From positions 636,242 through 700,241 of the forward strand of contig NZ_JACDIJ010000001.1 of NCBI RefSeq assembly GCF_050937815.1: 64,000 nt of DNA, given 5' to 3'. Position 1 is the stretch's first letter. Every line of letters begins with the position of its first letter. Shown here one piece after another: positions 1 to 9,068 of the stretch. The notes under the pieces were generated by a model. It worked only from the letters and a program-made list of their open reading frames with translations. It was not told the origin of the DNA and made no database searches. Made by a program: the position numbers and the translations under genes. This DNA is from Treponema_C sp050937815 (lineage in GTDB: Bacteria; Spirochaetota; Spirochaetia; Treponematales; Treponemataceae).

Positions 1-1432
1 TTTCTTTATAGTGTCTGTATTTTATACAATTTTCAACTAATGGTTGTAATAATAATTTAGGTATCTTAGATTTATATAAATCCTTTGAAATGTTGATAGA
101 GTATTGCAATTTCTCTTCAAGACGTATTTTTTGCAATTCTAAATACGTTTTTATATATGATAAATCTTCTTTGATTTCAACTTGTGTATTTTTACTACCA
201 AGGCTATAACGTAACAAACCTGCTAAAAGTTCAATTATTTCATTGGATTTTGCGGGATTGTCATAATTGGTATAATATATAATTTGTAAAACATTAAATA
301 AAAAATGAGGATCAAACTGTGCTTGCAGCAACCTTATCTCAGCAAGACGAGTCTGATTACTGATTGCTATATTTTGATTAATTAAATTTTTTATCTCACT
401 AACTAATTCTATATATTGATTGGATAAATATTGGAATTCATCGTTATTCTCCAATTGTAACTTATAATCGAGATTACCTGCTTGGAATTCCGATATAGCA
501 TTTTTTAACTGAATGACAGGTGTACTTAATTTCTTTGCAACAGACGATGAAAGAATATTCATCATAGCCAATATTAAGGTTGAAAAAAAGAATATTAATA
601 GAAATCCGTATAGAATCATTTGTTCCAAAATGGTTATAGAAGTGAGTATTGTTACACTAATATTTGTTCCCTGTAATAAACACTGCGTAATTAGATAATG
701 TATTTTATTAAGTGATATCACAGACGGGATTAAAGTTTTCTCATAAGTAAATCTGTTCCATGTATCTTTTATCCTATGATGATTTGTAGCTATAATAGTA
801 TCGTAATTATCGCTTAAAACAACAGCGTGCAAGTCAGTCGTTGATATTACAGACATCAAATCTGTTTCCAACATCTCACATATTATAAAACAAGAAGCTG
901 CAGTATTCATTCTTATTTTATTTCCAAGAATATATACAATATCGTTATTCCCAACTCTTTTTTCATGAGAAGTATAACCGATTATCTTACCTTCATCGAT
1001 ATCAGCAATTTCTAGAATTTGCTTATGCAACGAATTGTTTATTATGTAATTTTCTCCCATTTGCCAAGCATTTGTTATTAAAATATTGGCATCCGTATCC
1101 AATACATAGAAAAGACATTTACATTGTCGATTGCGATTAAAATCATATAATATCTTATATAATAAATCCTTGTTTTCACGATCCAATATATATGAATGCA
1201 ATACCTCATTGTTAGCAAGAGATTCTAAGAATACAATGTAATCCGTAATTTCTTTTGATAATACAGATCTTAATTTTGTATTTGTTTTTAAATTACTTTG
1301 TACAACAATATAAACACTACAAGAAATAAAGGTTAGCCAAAGTAACAGAAAAAAAAGAATAAGGATGGCAACATAATGGAAAAAAGCTGATTTCACGGAA
1401 CTATTAAAATCTTGTCCTCTTTCATGCTTCAT
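1..1432 (-). CDS. YesM/LytS-type sensor histidine kinase, partial (runs off the left edge)
   Basis: The minus frame from the ATG at 1432 stays open to base 1, so the C-terminus lies outside the window. An AGGCGG site sits 7 nt before the ATG. I translated it directly: an N-terminal membrane segment (about residues 18-42), an extracytoplasmic sensor region, a second membrane segment (about 265-287), a HAMP-like linker (SSVAKKLSTPVIQLKNAI), then the His_kinase phospho-acceptor box LLQAQFDPHFLFNVLQ and the start of the ATPase N-box (QPLVENCIKY). The PHFLFN box is diagnostic of the LytS/YesM class, which usually pairs with an AraC-type response regulator. The gene starts 23 bp after the permease stop, so it is probably the fourth gene of the ABC operon and senses or controls the transported solute. 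The ligand is unknown. Confidence 0.9.
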   Translation of the reverse strand, partial: MKHERGQDFNSSVKSAFFHYVAILILFFLLLWLTFISCSVYIVVQSNLKTNTKLRSVLSKEITDYIVFLESLANNEVLHSYILDRENKDLLYKILYDFNRNRQCKCLFYVLDTDANILITNAWQMGENYIINNSLHKQILEIADIDEGKIIGYTSHEKRVGNNDIVYILGNKIRMNTAASCFIICEMLETDLMSVISTTDLHAVVLSDNYDTIIATNHHRIKDTWNRFTYEKTLIPSVISLNKIHYLITQCLLQGTNISVTILTSITILEQMILYGFLLIFFFSTLILAMMNILSSSVAKKLSTPVIQLKNAISEFQAGNLDYKLQLENNDEFQYLSNQYIELVSEIKNLINQNIAISNQTRLAEIRLLQAQFDPHFLFNVLQIIYYTNYDNPAKSNEIIELLAGLLRYSLGSKNTQVEIKEDLSYIKTYLELQKIRLEEKLQYSINISKDLYKSKIPKLLLQPLVENCIKYRHYKE

Positions 1433-1455
1433 ATTATCCGCCTAATACTTTACCC

Positions 1456-3126
1456 CTAAATTTTTATTTCTGAATTCTTTGATAATTTAAAAAATAACAA
1501 TAGCACGGTCACGGTACTTAAAGCCAATATAACAGATAGAGCTGCAGCTGTTCCATAGTTTGAACGAACAACCTCAGTATAAATAGCTATTGTTAAAGTT
1601 TCCGTTTTTTTCACATAAAGGAGGATCGTTGCACTAAGCTCACTGATAATAGTCATCCAACTTAAAATTGCCCCTGACAACACACCGGGAAACATCATTG
1701 GTAATACAATATATCCAAAAGTTTTAATATTTGAAGCGCCTAAGCTGATAGCAGCTTCTTCAACACTCGGATGTATGTTTGTTAATATTGCAGCGCTTGA
1801 GCGTATTGTATATGGTATACGCCGTAAAACATATGCCAGCAACATGATGAATACACTGCCGACTAACATAAAAGGTTTACGGTTAAAGCCGAGTAACAAT
1901 GCAATCCCCATGATAGAACCCGGAATAATATACGATACCATTGTCATTGTATCAAGTAAGTGTGTAATTACACTTGCACGTCTTACTGCCAAATAGGCAA
2001 CAAATACACCGATTAAAACAATCATCAGAACGGCTACTATACTAAAGACATACGTATTTACCAAACAGTTTCCTAATTTTTTAAAGGCTATATGAAAGCT
2101 AGTAAGCGAATATCCCGGTATAAACATTCTTCCGCTTGTACTTGTCTTTCGGAAAGCAGTATACGTAACGGTCAATTGCGGTAATAATCCTAAGAAAACT
2201 ATTATATATACGAATATATGCGCTGCAATATTTTTCAATCCAGAATGTTGTATTGCTTCCATAGATTTATTTGCATTCATAGTGTATGACATTTTGCGAG
2301 ATATATATTTTTGTAACAGAAAAAATATCAATGTAATAATAACCATAATGACACTTAATGCCGCAGCGAAACCGTCATTTCCACCAACCTCACTGATGAA
2401 TTCATTATATATAAGATATGGCATTGTACGATAGCCTTTGCCAATAAGTTGTGGCGTCCCAAAATCGGCCATACTTCGCATAAATACCAATACGGCTCCG
2501 GATAAAATCATCGGCATCAATAACGGCAAAATGACTTTAAAGAAACGTCTAATCCCTATACAACCAAAGCTTTCCGATGCCTCAAGCAATGATTTATTTA
2601 TATTTTTTAGAGCGCCGGATACATATAAATAAATCAGAGGATATAATTGTAACGAAAAAACAGTTAACATTCCGTGAAATCCATAAATTGACGGTAATAT
2701 AATGCCGGAAGTATTTTTAACAAAATTAGTTATAACACCGTTACGCCCAAGTAATAATATCCAGCTATATGCACCGATAAAAGGAGGTGATAACATTGTA
2801 ATAATAATTATAATTTCAAGAAACTTTTTTCCATAGATTTTCATGGTATGTGTAATATACGCAAGTACGGTTCCGATAATTACCGTTGTGAATGTTGCAG
2901 AAAAAGCAACAAGAAGACTATTTGTTAAAGCAGATACATAATATTTTTTTTCAAGGAATTTATTAAAATATTTAAACGAAAAAATTCCGTCATTTATAAC
3001 ACTTAGACGAAATATTTGTAAAAGCGGATATACCATAAATAATGTAAAGAATAACAAACAAATAATTGTAGACAATGTCCAAATATCCCATTTAATTCGG
3101 ATAGATTTTATCTTATCAATTTGCAT
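1456..3126 (-). CDS. ABC transporter permease, two fused membrane domains (iron type)
   Basis: This is a 556-residue inner-membrane permease with about twelve hydrophobic segments, made of two tandem BPD_transp_1 units as in FbpB/AfuB. Each half has an EAA loop that docks on the ATPase: EASESFGCIG near residue 182 and EEAAISLGASN near residue 465. The start overlaps the end of the ATPase gene by 11 nt, indicating translational coupling. With its neighbours it forms a complete importer. The family imports ferric iron, but related members take polyamines, thiamine or phosphonates, so the substrate is inferred only from overall resemblance. Confidence 0.9.
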   Translation of the reverse strand: MQIDKIKSIRIKWDIWTLSTIICLLFFTLFMVYPLLQIFRLSVINDGIFSFKYFNKFLEKKYYVSALTNSLLVAFSATFTTVIIGTVLAYITHTMKIYGKKFLEIIIIITMLSPPFIGAYSWILLLGRNGVITNFVKNTSGIILPSIYGFHGMLTVFSLQLYPLIYLYVSGALKNINKSLLEASESFGCIGIRRFFKVILPLLMPMILSGAVLVFMRSMADFGTPQLIGKGYRTMPYLIYNEFISEVGGNDGFAAALSVIMVIITLIFFLLQKYISRKMSYTMNANKSMEAIQHSGLKNIAAHIFVYIIVFLGLLPQLTVTYTAFRKTSTSGRMFIPGYSLTSFHIAFKKLGNCLVNTYVFSIVAVLMIVLIGVFVAYLAVRRASVITHLLDTMTMVSYIIPGSIMGIALLLGFNRKPFMLVGSVFIMLLAYVLRRIPYTIRSSAAILTNIHPSVEEAAISLGASNIKTFGYIVLPMMFPGVLSGAILSWMTIISELSATILLYVKKTETLTIAIYTEVVRSNYGTAAALSVILALSTVTVLLLFFKLSKNSEIKI

Positions 3127-4228
3127 TATGCTCTACTCCTTGAACAAGATTTTTTGAACCGTCTTTAGTGAATACGTTTATTTTTTTAGATTTTATTTGT
3201 AAATGTACTTTTGTGTTTTTAGGAATAATTTCAGCAATATCAGATTCCGATATTGTTTCGATTTCCCGGCCATCCGATAAAGTTATAAAGTAGTGAGTAT
3301 TCAATCCTAAAAATACACTATCTTTAATGACACCTTCTATACCATTCTTTGAATGTCTTGATATGCAAAATTCTTCAGGACGTATGGAAACTTTAACCGT
3401 ACCTATATTTTTCGCCTCAGGAAGCATATTATCCATCTTTATTGTATAATTGTTATAAAATTGTAATGTATCGCTCTTATTTATTTCGATACATTGTGCT
3501 TCAATAACATTACTTCTACCGATAAAGGTTGCAACAAATAAATTTGCCGGTCTTTGATAAATATTTTTTGGAGTTCCCACATGCTGTAAAACACCTTGGT
3601 TCATTACTCCGATTCTGTCGCTAATAGCAAGTGCTTCTTCTTGGTCATGTGTTACATATATTGTTGTAATTCCTATTGAGTGTTGTATTTCTCTGATAGC
3701 ATTTCGCATTTCAATTCTTAGCTTTGCATCTAAATTTGATAAAGGTTCATCCATTAATAATACGTCCGGCCTAATTACAATTGCTCGTGCTAAAGCTATT
3801 CTCTGTTGTTGCCCTCCAGACATATTCTGAGGTAATCTGTCTTTTAATTCCTCAATATGAACTGTTTTTAATATTTCGTTAACTCGACAATTTATTTCTT
3901 CATTGGATATCTTTCTTTCTTGAAGTCCGAATGCAACATTTTTAAAAACCGATAAATGAGGAAATACAGCATAATCTTGAAAAACCATACCTATATTGCG
4001 TTTACTGGGTGGAACATTATTTATAATTTGATTATTGAATGATATTGTTCCTCCTTCTATTGTATTGAATCCCGCTACCATACGTAATAAAGTTGTTTTA
4101 CCGCAGCCTGACGGTCCGAGAAGTGTAAAAAATTCTCCTTCATGTACTTTTAGAGAAAGTCCGGGTATAACAGGCATTCCATCATCATATTTCTTTATAA
4201 CTGTATCAAACATAATTGGATAACTCAT
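3116..4228 (-). CDS. ABC transporter ATP-binding protein (FbpC/PotA-like)
   Basis: This 370-residue ATPase would energise the adjacent fused permease. Visible motifs in order: Walker A GPSGCGKTT (about residue 38), Q-loop VFQDYAVFPH, signature MSGGQQQRIALARA (about 137), Walker B VLLMDEP (about 157) and the switch histidine in VTHDQEEAL. The C-terminal third is a TOBE-type regulatory region, as in ferric-iron and polyamine importers. It lies 135 bp after the binding-protein gene, with a stem-loop in that gap, and overlaps the permease start by 11 nt. Confidence 0.92.
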   Translation of the reverse strand: MSYPIMFDTVIKKYDDGMPVIPGLSLKVHEGEFFTLLGPSGCGKTTLLRMVAGFNTIEGGTISFNNQIINNVPPSKRNIGMVFQDYAVFPHLSVFKNVAFGLQERKISNEEINCRVNEILKTVHIEELKDRLPQNMSGGQQQRIALARAIVIRPDVLLMDEPLSNLDAKLRIEMRNAIREIQHSIGITTIYVTHDQEEALAISDRIGVMNQGVLQHVGTPKNIYQRPANLFVATFIGRSNVIEAQCIEINKSDTLQFYNNYTIKMDNMLPEAKNIGTVKVSIRPEEFCISRHSKNGIEGVIKDSVFLGLNTHYFITLSDGREIETISESDIAEIIPKNTKVHLQIKSKKINVFTKDGSKNLVQGVEHNAN

Positions 4229-4304
4229 TTTGCATAGCCCTCAGTATATTTCCATATTATTCAAAAAAATTGCTGTAAAAAATTATTATTTGACAACTCA
4301 ACAC

Positions 4305-4342
4305 GTCTGCAATTAAGTTTTTGTATATACCTAATTGCAGAC
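4305..4342 (-). other. Intercistronic stem-loop between binding protein and ATPase genes
   Basis: Perfect 11-bp arms GTCTGCAATTA (4305-4315) and TAATTGCAGAC (4332-4342) with a 16-nt loop. On the minus strand no U-run follows, so it looks less like a terminator than like the mRNA-protecting hairpin often placed after periplasmic binding-protein genes so that more binding protein than ATPase is made. Confidence 0.6.
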
Positions 4343-4363
4343 AGTTTTTTGATTTTTTAATAT

Positions 4364-5398
4364 TTATTTTACATTAGTCACATAGTCTGTCCATTTTTCT
4401 ACCCATTCGGACTTTTTCTGTGAAACATATTGAAAATCTGTTGTAGTCAGTTTTATTTCCTTAAGAGGTTTCATGTGTTTTCCAACAACGGCATCCTTTC
4501 TGACGCCCCGAAGACAAGCTTCCGTCCCGAGTTTATTTTGAATGTCTTCACTGAGCACATAATCAATAAATTTCTGGGCATTTGTCAAGTTTTTCGTTCC
4601 TTTTACTATCATCAAAGCTGAACCGCAATAAACGACACCTTCTTCCATATAAACGACTTCAATATGATCGGCCCCCTCTTTAACATAAGAACAGGCAGGA
4701 TCCTCATAAGTCAAACCAACAGCATATTCACCTCCTACAACACCCTTATGAACAGCACTTGAAGATTGCAGGACATTTCCGGAAATGTTTTCCAACAATT
4801 TTTGGACATATTCCCATGCTTGGGGACTATCATGTTTTCCTTCCGGAGAAAAATCTGCCATAATATTAGTAAGATGATCAAACGCAGAACTTGATGCAGC
4901 AGCATCGGCTGTTACGATTTTACCTTTGAGTGCAGGATTCAATAAATCTTTGTATCCTTTTACTTTTATATTTCCAATAAGGTTTTTATTTATAAGTATA
5001 ACAGATGTACCCATTTTATATTGATTGATAGCACCGTCATTTTTAAAACCGGCAATAATATGTTTTTGATTAGGAGATTCATACGGATGAAATAAATGTT
5101 CCTTTGATTTTGCCATTAAATAGCTACATCCCAACAATACATCGGCTTTTGGATCATTTGCTTCTGATTCCAAACGTTTTAGAATTTCACCGGAACCGCC
5201 GGTTATGATTTCAACTTTTATTCCTGTTTTTTCTTGAAAACTGGGTACTATTAAGTTTATAAGTTCATCTGATTCCGTAGAATACAAAGTCAGAATTTTA
5301 TTTTCACCGGTTTTTGCCGCAGCATTATCACTTGTACCTTTGGCAAAGCTCAAAAAGACCAGTAATCCCATTGTTACCGTTGCAATGATTTTTTTCAT
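4364..5398 (-). CDS. Periplasmic solute-binding protein, family 1 (iron type)
   Basis: The start is set at 5398 because AGGAG lies 8 nt upstream; a longer frame exists but lacks a site and would precede the signal peptide. The 344-residue product begins MKKIIATVTMGLLVFLSFAK, a Sec signal peptide without a lipobox cysteine. The mature protein (LTLYSTESDELINLIVPSFQ...) resembles AfuA/FbpA and 2-aminoethylphosphonate-type binding proteins that deliver solute to the fused permease encoded downstream. It is the first gene of the operon. Confidence 0.88.
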   Translation of the reverse strand: MKKIIATVTMGLLVFLSFAKGTSDNAAAKTGENKILTLYSTESDELINLIVPSFQEKTGIKVEIITGGSGEILKRLESEANDPKADVLLGCSYLMAKSKEHLFHPYESPNQKHIIAGFKNDGAINQYKMGTSVILINKNLIGNIKVKGYKDLLNPALKGKIVTADAAASSSAFDHLTNIMADFSPEGKHDSPQAWEYVQKLLENISGNVLQSSSAVHKGVVGGEYAVGLTYEDPACSYVKEGADHIEVVYMEEGVVYCGSALMIVKGTKNLTNAQKFIDYVLSEDIQNKLGTEACLRGVRKDAVVGKHMKPLKEIKLTTTDFQYVSQKKSEWVEKWTDYVTNVK

Positions 5399-5419
5399 AA
5401 TTAAACTCCTTGAAAATAG

Positions 5420-5481
5420 TTTTATAGATATACAATCTCTTATATCTATAAAAATTATACCATTGAATATCCAATTTACAA
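5420..5481 (-). promoter_or_regulatory. Promoter and 13-bp inverted repeat before the ABC operon
   Basis: On the minus strand a TTGTAA box (5476-5481), a 16-bp spacer and TATAAT (5454-5459, preceded by TGG, an extended -10) fit a sigma-70 promoter. Immediately downstream is a perfect inverted repeat, TTTTATAGATATA (5420-5432) and TATATCTATAAAA (5441-5453), 8 nt apart and covering the predicted start site. It could be an operator, for example for the regulator paired with the kinase at the operon's end, or a 5' UTR hairpin. Confidence 0.6.
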
Positions 5482-5721
5482 TCCACAATAAGAAACAAAA
5501 TATCCGCAATTCGAAACTAAGTTTATTTATAGAGAGCGCGCAGCAATACTCATAACTGTTATAAAGGAAAAGGTATATTGGAATAACAAAAATTCAATAT
5601 ATAAATTTAATTGTCAATCTGATAACGAAAATTTAATCAACCTCATTTTAACTTTTCCATCACCCTTTACTGTTTGCCGAAAGTATGAGATACTGAAAAA
5701 CACAAAAACACAGGAGTCATT

Positions 5722-6060
5722 ATGAAAGACATTATTGAATACGACGATTTTGCAAAATTGGATATGAGGGCGGGAACGGTTTTATCCTGCGAAAAGGTTG
5801 AAAATGCCGAAAAGCTGTATAAAATTATGGTCGATGTCGGTGAAGAAAACCCGCGGCAAATAGTATCGAGTTTGGTCGATTACTACACTGCAGAAGAATT
5901 GACCGGAAAGCGCATTATCGTTTTGGTGAATTTAAAGCCGCGGAAAATGCGCGGTATAGAATCGCAGGGTATGCTTTTGTGCAGCGAAACCGAAGACGGT
6001 AAAACCTGCGTTCTTTTAAAGCCCGAAAAAGACGTGGAACCGGGAACCCCCGTTACATAA
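5722..6060 (+). CDS. Stand-alone tRNA-binding domain protein (MetRS C-terminal/CsaA-like)
   Basis: This 112-residue protein is essentially one OB-fold tRNA-binding domain of the EMAP-II/CsaA/MetRS-beta type. It shows the family pattern FAKLDMRAGTVLSCEKVENA at the N-terminus and LVNLKPRKMRGIESQGM in the second half. Such stand-alone domains bind the outside of tRNA as dimers and either assist an aminoacyl-tRNA synthetase in trans or act as chaperone-like CsaA. AGGAG lies 7 nt before the ATG. It is monocistronic and convergent with the HigA-like gene. Confidence 0.88.
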   Translation: MKDIIEYDDFAKLDMRAGTVLSCEKVENAEKLYKIMVDVGEENPRQIVSSLVDYYTAEELTGKRIIVLVNLKPRKMRGIESQGMLLCSETEDGKTCVLLKPEKDVEPGTPVT

Positions 6061-6064
6061 AAGC

Positions 6065-6433
6065 TTAATAGGCCGGAACCTTTGGAACCGTTTCGACAGA
6101 CACGGGTTCCGGTACATGTAAGCTTTCTATTTTTTGTAATTCATCAGCCTGTTTTTTTATTTCTTCTTCTACATCGTAGGCATTTTGCAAACCGAGCCAA
6201 AATCGGGTACTTGTTCCGAAAAAGGCTGCAAAGCGCAATGCCGTATCGGCCGTTATTCTCCTTTTTCCGTGTATAATATCCGATATTCTTGTTTGAGGAA
6301 TACGTATAGCCTTTGCCAGCCTATAGGCGGAAATATTCATCGGCTTTAAAAATTCTTCCGATAATATTTCTCCGGGGTGAATATTCGGTAATTTATCATC
6401 AATGATAATCGACAATTTCGAGTTCATAGGCAT
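6065..6433 (-). CDS. HigA-family antitoxin-like XRE regulator (orphan)
   Basis: 122 residues with the HigA/VapI signature: IHPGEILSEEFLKPMNISAYRLAKA, an HTH (IPQTRISDIIHGKRRITAD) and TALRFAAFFGTSTRFWLGLQNAYD. In TA loci this protein binds and represses its own promoter and neutralises a HigB mRNase. No HigB fits on either side: a tRNA cluster lies upstream and a convergent gene downstream. It may be a solitary regulator or the survivor of a lost module. Two ATGs (6433 and 6427) lack a good ribosome site; the upstream one is used here. Confidence 0.85.
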   Translation of the reverse strand: MPMNSKLSIIIDDKLPNIHPGEILSEEFLKPMNISAYRLAKAIRIPQTRISDIIHGKRRITADTALRFAAFFGTSTRFWLGLQNAYDVEEEIKKQADELQKIESLHVPEPVSVETVPKVPAY

Positions 6434-6458
6434 CGTTAAATGATTTGATCACGGAACA

Positions 6459-6487
6459 ATAATACTGCAAGACAGGAGTATTGTCAA
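6459..6487 (-). promoter_or_regulatory. Promoter of the HigA-like gene
   Basis: TTGACA (6482-6487), a 17-bp spacer and TATTAT (6459-6464) on the minus strand, giving a predicted leader of about 20 nt. Confidence 0.6.
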
Positions 6488-6579
6488 ATTTATTTTATAT
6501 CACTGAAATTTGTCGAAATACACGAGAAAATACCTATATACGAACCGGAAAATTCCGTAAAAAATCAAAAAACGGACGC

Positions 6580-6609
6580 TTGACTAAGGCAAGACTTTTT
6601 TGATATACT
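6580..6609 (+). promoter_or_regulatory. Promoter of the tRNA-His/Arg/Lys cluster
   Basis: TTGACT (6580-6585), 18 bp, TATACT (6604-6609), about 43 bp before the first tRNA. Confidence 0.7.
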
Positions 6610-6652
6610 GAACGGCGTATCGGGCGGAATAATTCAACCCGCTGCGGTCACG

Positions 6653-6724
6653 GTGCCTGTAGTTCAGGGGTAGAGCGCCAGATTGTGGATCTGGTTGTCG
6701 AGGGTTCAAATCCCTTCAGGCACC
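6653..6724 (+). tRNA. tRNA-His (GTG)
   Basis: Acceptor arms GTGCCTG/CAGGCAC with C at the discriminator and a G at 6652 able to act as G-1, the His identity element. Anticodon GTG at 6685-6687 in the loop TTGTGGA. The T arm carries GGTTCAAAT. The 3' CCA is not encoded. First gene of a three-tRNA cluster. Confidence 0.95.
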
Positions 6725-6745
6725 CGAACAGATTATCTGTTTTAT

Positions 6746-6819
6746 GCGTTCGTAGCTCAGCCGGATAGAGCAACGGACTTCGAATCCGTAGGTCGCACGT
6801 TCGAACCGTGTCGGACGCA
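6746..6819 (+). tRNA. tRNA-Arg (TCG)
   Basis: Acceptor arms GCGTTCG/CGGACGC with one G-T pair, discriminator A. Anticodon TCG at 6780-6782 in the loop CTTCGAA. T-loop GTTCGAACC. No encoded CCA. Second tRNA of the cluster. Confidence 0.95.
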
Positions 6820-6875
6820 GCGTAAATATTCGCAACGTGTAAACGTTCGGGGTAAAGTAAAAAACGGATTATTAC

Positions 6876-6948
6876 GGGCCATTAGCTCAGTTGGTAGAGC
6901 AACAGACTCTTAATCTGTGGGTCGCTGGTTCGAAGCCGGCATGGCTCA
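6876..6948 (+). tRNA. tRNA-Lys (CTT)
   Basis: Acceptor arms GGGCCAT/ATGGCTC, discriminator A. Anticodon CTT at 6909-6911 in the loop CTCTTAA. The D arm is TAGCTCAGTTGGTAGAGC. No encoded CCA. Last tRNA of the cluster, followed directly by a terminator. Confidence 0.95.
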
Positions 6949-6953
6949 AAAAG

Positions 6954-7003
6954 ACCGAAACTGTAAAAAGGAAATATCCTTACAAACAGTTTCGGTTTTT
7001 TTA
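6954..7003 (+). terminator. Terminator of the tRNA cluster
   Basis: Arms ACCGAAACTGT (6954-6964) and ACAGTTTCGGT (6986-6996) pair perfectly over 11 bp and are followed by a T-run. Confidence 0.85.
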
Positions 7004-7087
7004 TTTTTAAATCGGCGGCTGCCGATTGCCCTTTATACCGGGCTTGCTGTTTTTGAACGCGATTGTCCCTTGATGTCGAGCGTACAT

Positions 7088-7130
7088 AAAAAAAGAGGTG
7101 CCGAAAAAGTACGCGCTTTTAAGGCACCTC
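7088..7130 (-). terminator. Terminator of the flavoprotein gene
   Basis: Arms GAGGTGCC (7095-7102) and GGCACCTC (7123-7130); on the minus strand the hairpin is followed by seven T. Confidence 0.8.
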
Positions 7131-7160
7131 CGATATTTTACAAATTTTAGAGCGATTTTT

Positions 7161-9068
7161 TTACTTTGCAGCGGCCGCTGAAGCTCCGGCAAGTTTACCG
7201 AACACAACCGTATCGGGCAGTGCATTGCCGCCCAAGCGGTTCGAACCGTGTATGCCTCCGGTTACTTCTCCGGCAGCATATAAGCCGGGAATCGCTTTGC
7301 CGTTTGTATCAAGCACGCGTGCATCCTTATCAATTGCAACACCGCCCATTGTATGGTGTATTGTCGGAACGCGGATTCCGGCATAAAACGGTGCTTTATC
7401 GAACCTTTTATCCATTACCTTTTTGTTAAGCGGATCTTTTATTTTTCCGTCAACAGCTTTATTATATTCTTCTACCGATTGTACCAAATTGTCGGGATTG
7501 ACTCCCATCTTTTCGGCCAAGCCGCTTATCGTGTCGGCTTTAACAACAAGTCCTTTTGCAACAAGTTCGTCTATCGTTTCGTTAAAATCGTTTTTAACGT
7601 CGCCGGATGTATATTCATGCGCATCGTGAAGGATAAACATCTTCTTTTCGGGCTGCGCCAATAATGCACGGGTAAGATTGTCGCGGCGTTCGTCTTCGGC
7701 TATAAATCTTTTTCCTTCAAGATTTATAAACAATTGGTTCGCGGCATTAATCGATATATTGCCGGACATTCCGCCGGTTTCCGGATTGCCGACCGGTAAA
7801 AGTTGAATCCATTCCATTCCGACAAGGTTTGCTCCGGCAGCTTGAGCCATAATAATGCCGTCACCGGTCGCACCCATGTGGTTTGTCGAACCGAGGCCGT
7901 CCAAGCCGCCCCAGTGAATATCGTATTTTGCAATCAATTCGGAATTCCGTGCAAACCCTCCAGTTGCAAGTACGACACCTTTTTGGGCAAAAAGGGTATA
8001 GTCGTCGGCAGCCGAAGATGCTTTTACTCCCGTAACCTTTCCGTCTTTTATAATCAATTCGTCGGCCTTTGTGCTTAACAAAATCTCGCAGTCTTTTGCA
8101 CTGTTCAAATATGCCATATAAGCTTCAATGGGGCCGGTCATAAGCGGTTTTTCGAATTGGTGCGTTCTGGGCCACAAAGAACCGGTTACCATTCCCACAA
8201 ATTCCTGAACTTCAACACCGATACTTTCCAGCCAGCCGATAGATTCTTGAGCGCCCTTTGTAAGCTGATAAATCAATTCGAGGTTTCCTACCCTATCGCC
8301 GCCTTCAAAGGCTTGCAGTGCGTGGAACTCGGCAGAGTCAAAGGTGTAGGTCGCTTTATTGTCTTTGTATTCTTTTAACTGAGCTTTTACTTTTTCGATA
8401 AGTTCTTTATGCAAATCGTTTGCAGGCTCGGTATTGATAAAGCGGTTGACGGCATCCAAATTACCCTTTCTAAGCTGAATTTTTTGCTGGCGTCCGGGGT
8501 CGAAGGCGTTATATTGACCGCCCGAAATAATCGTTGAACCGCCGACCGAGGGCATTTTTTCAACAACAATGACCGAAGCGCCCGCTTGTTTTGCACTCAC
8601 CGCTGCGGCAAGACCGGCACCGCCTGCTCCGACAATAACTACATCCGCTTTTTTTGTTACCGCCTTTTTTTTCGCTGCAGATTTTTTTACCGCATTTTTA
8701 AAAACCGCAACATTCGCTCCGGATTCGGTTAAAGCTGCTTCGGCGGCGGTTAAAATTGCCTTGCTTGTAACGGTCGCACCGGATACCGTATCGACGGCCA
8801 AACTTTGATGTTTGACAATACTTTTGGGTATATTTTGAATTGCGGCATCGGAAATATTCGGCGTTTCATTGTGAGAAACAACGGAAACATCCGTAATTTT
8901 ACCGTTTTTTAAGGTAACCGCTACCTTAACGTCACCGTGAACACCCTGCCCCGTGCCGTTAAACACACCGCTGATGTTCCCCGCACTGTTTTGTTTTGCG
9001 GAACAACCGGCAATTACAAAAATTGCCGTTACACATAGAAAAGCTGCAAATCTCTTCATCCCTTTCAT
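7161..9068 (-). CDS. FMN/FAD fumarate-reductase-like flavoprotein (lipoprotein)
   Basis: Start at 9068, with AGGAG 5 nt upstream; an upstream in-frame ATG lacks a site. The 635-residue product has a lipoprotein signal ending in a lipobox (VIAGC, Cys22), an FMN_bind domain with the flavinylation motif VSGATVTS (Thr about 99, the site modified by ApbE), and an FAD_binding_2 domain starting VVIVGAGGAGLAAA (about 149). Substrate-site motifs of the fumarate/urocanate reductase family are present (HHTMGGV; GSNRLGGNALPD with the catalytic Arg). No CXXCH heme motif is present, so electrons would come through the bound flavin. Such exported reductases use fumarate, urocanate or acrylates as terminal acceptors; the substrate cannot be fixed here. 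Confidence 0.9.
   Translation of the reverse strand: MKGMKRFAAFLCVTAIFVIAGCSAKQNSAGNISGVFNGTGQGVHGDVKVAVTLKNGKITDVSVVSHNETPNISDAAIQNIPKSIVKHQSLAVDTVSGATVTSKAILTAAEAALTESGANVAVFKNAVKKSAAKKKAVTKKADVVIVGAGGAGLAAAVSAKQAGASVIVVEKMPSVGGSTIISGGQYNAFDPGRQQKIQLRKGNLDAVNRFINTEPANDLHKELIEKVKAQLKEYKDNKATYTFDSAEFHALQAFEGGDRVGNLELIYQLTKGAQESIGWLESIGVEVQEFVGMVTGSLWPRTHQFEKPLMTGPIEAYMAYLNSAKDCEILLSTKADELIIKDGKVTGVKASSAADDYTLFAQKGVVLATGGFARNSELIAKYDIHWGGLDGLGSTNHMGATGDGIIMAQAAGANLVGMEWIQLLPVGNPETGGMSGNISINAANQLFINLEGKRFIAEDERRDNLTRALLAQPEKKMFILHDAHEYTSGDVKNDFNETIDELVAKGLVVKADTISGLAEKMGVNPDNLVQSVEEYNKAVDGKIKDPLNKKVMDKRFDKAPFYAGIRVPTIHHTMGGVAIDKDARVLDTNGKAIPGLYAAGEVTGGIHGSNRLGGNALPDTVVFGKLAGASAAAAK

Noticed and set aside
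6434..6650. A HigB toxin gene paired with the HigA-like gene
   Set aside because: No frame of suitable length or motif lies between the higA-like start and the tRNA cluster, nor downstream.
6683..7150. Short ORFs across the tRNA-His/Arg/Lys cluster
   Set aside because: They run through tRNA genes and the terminator and cannot be genuine coding sequences.
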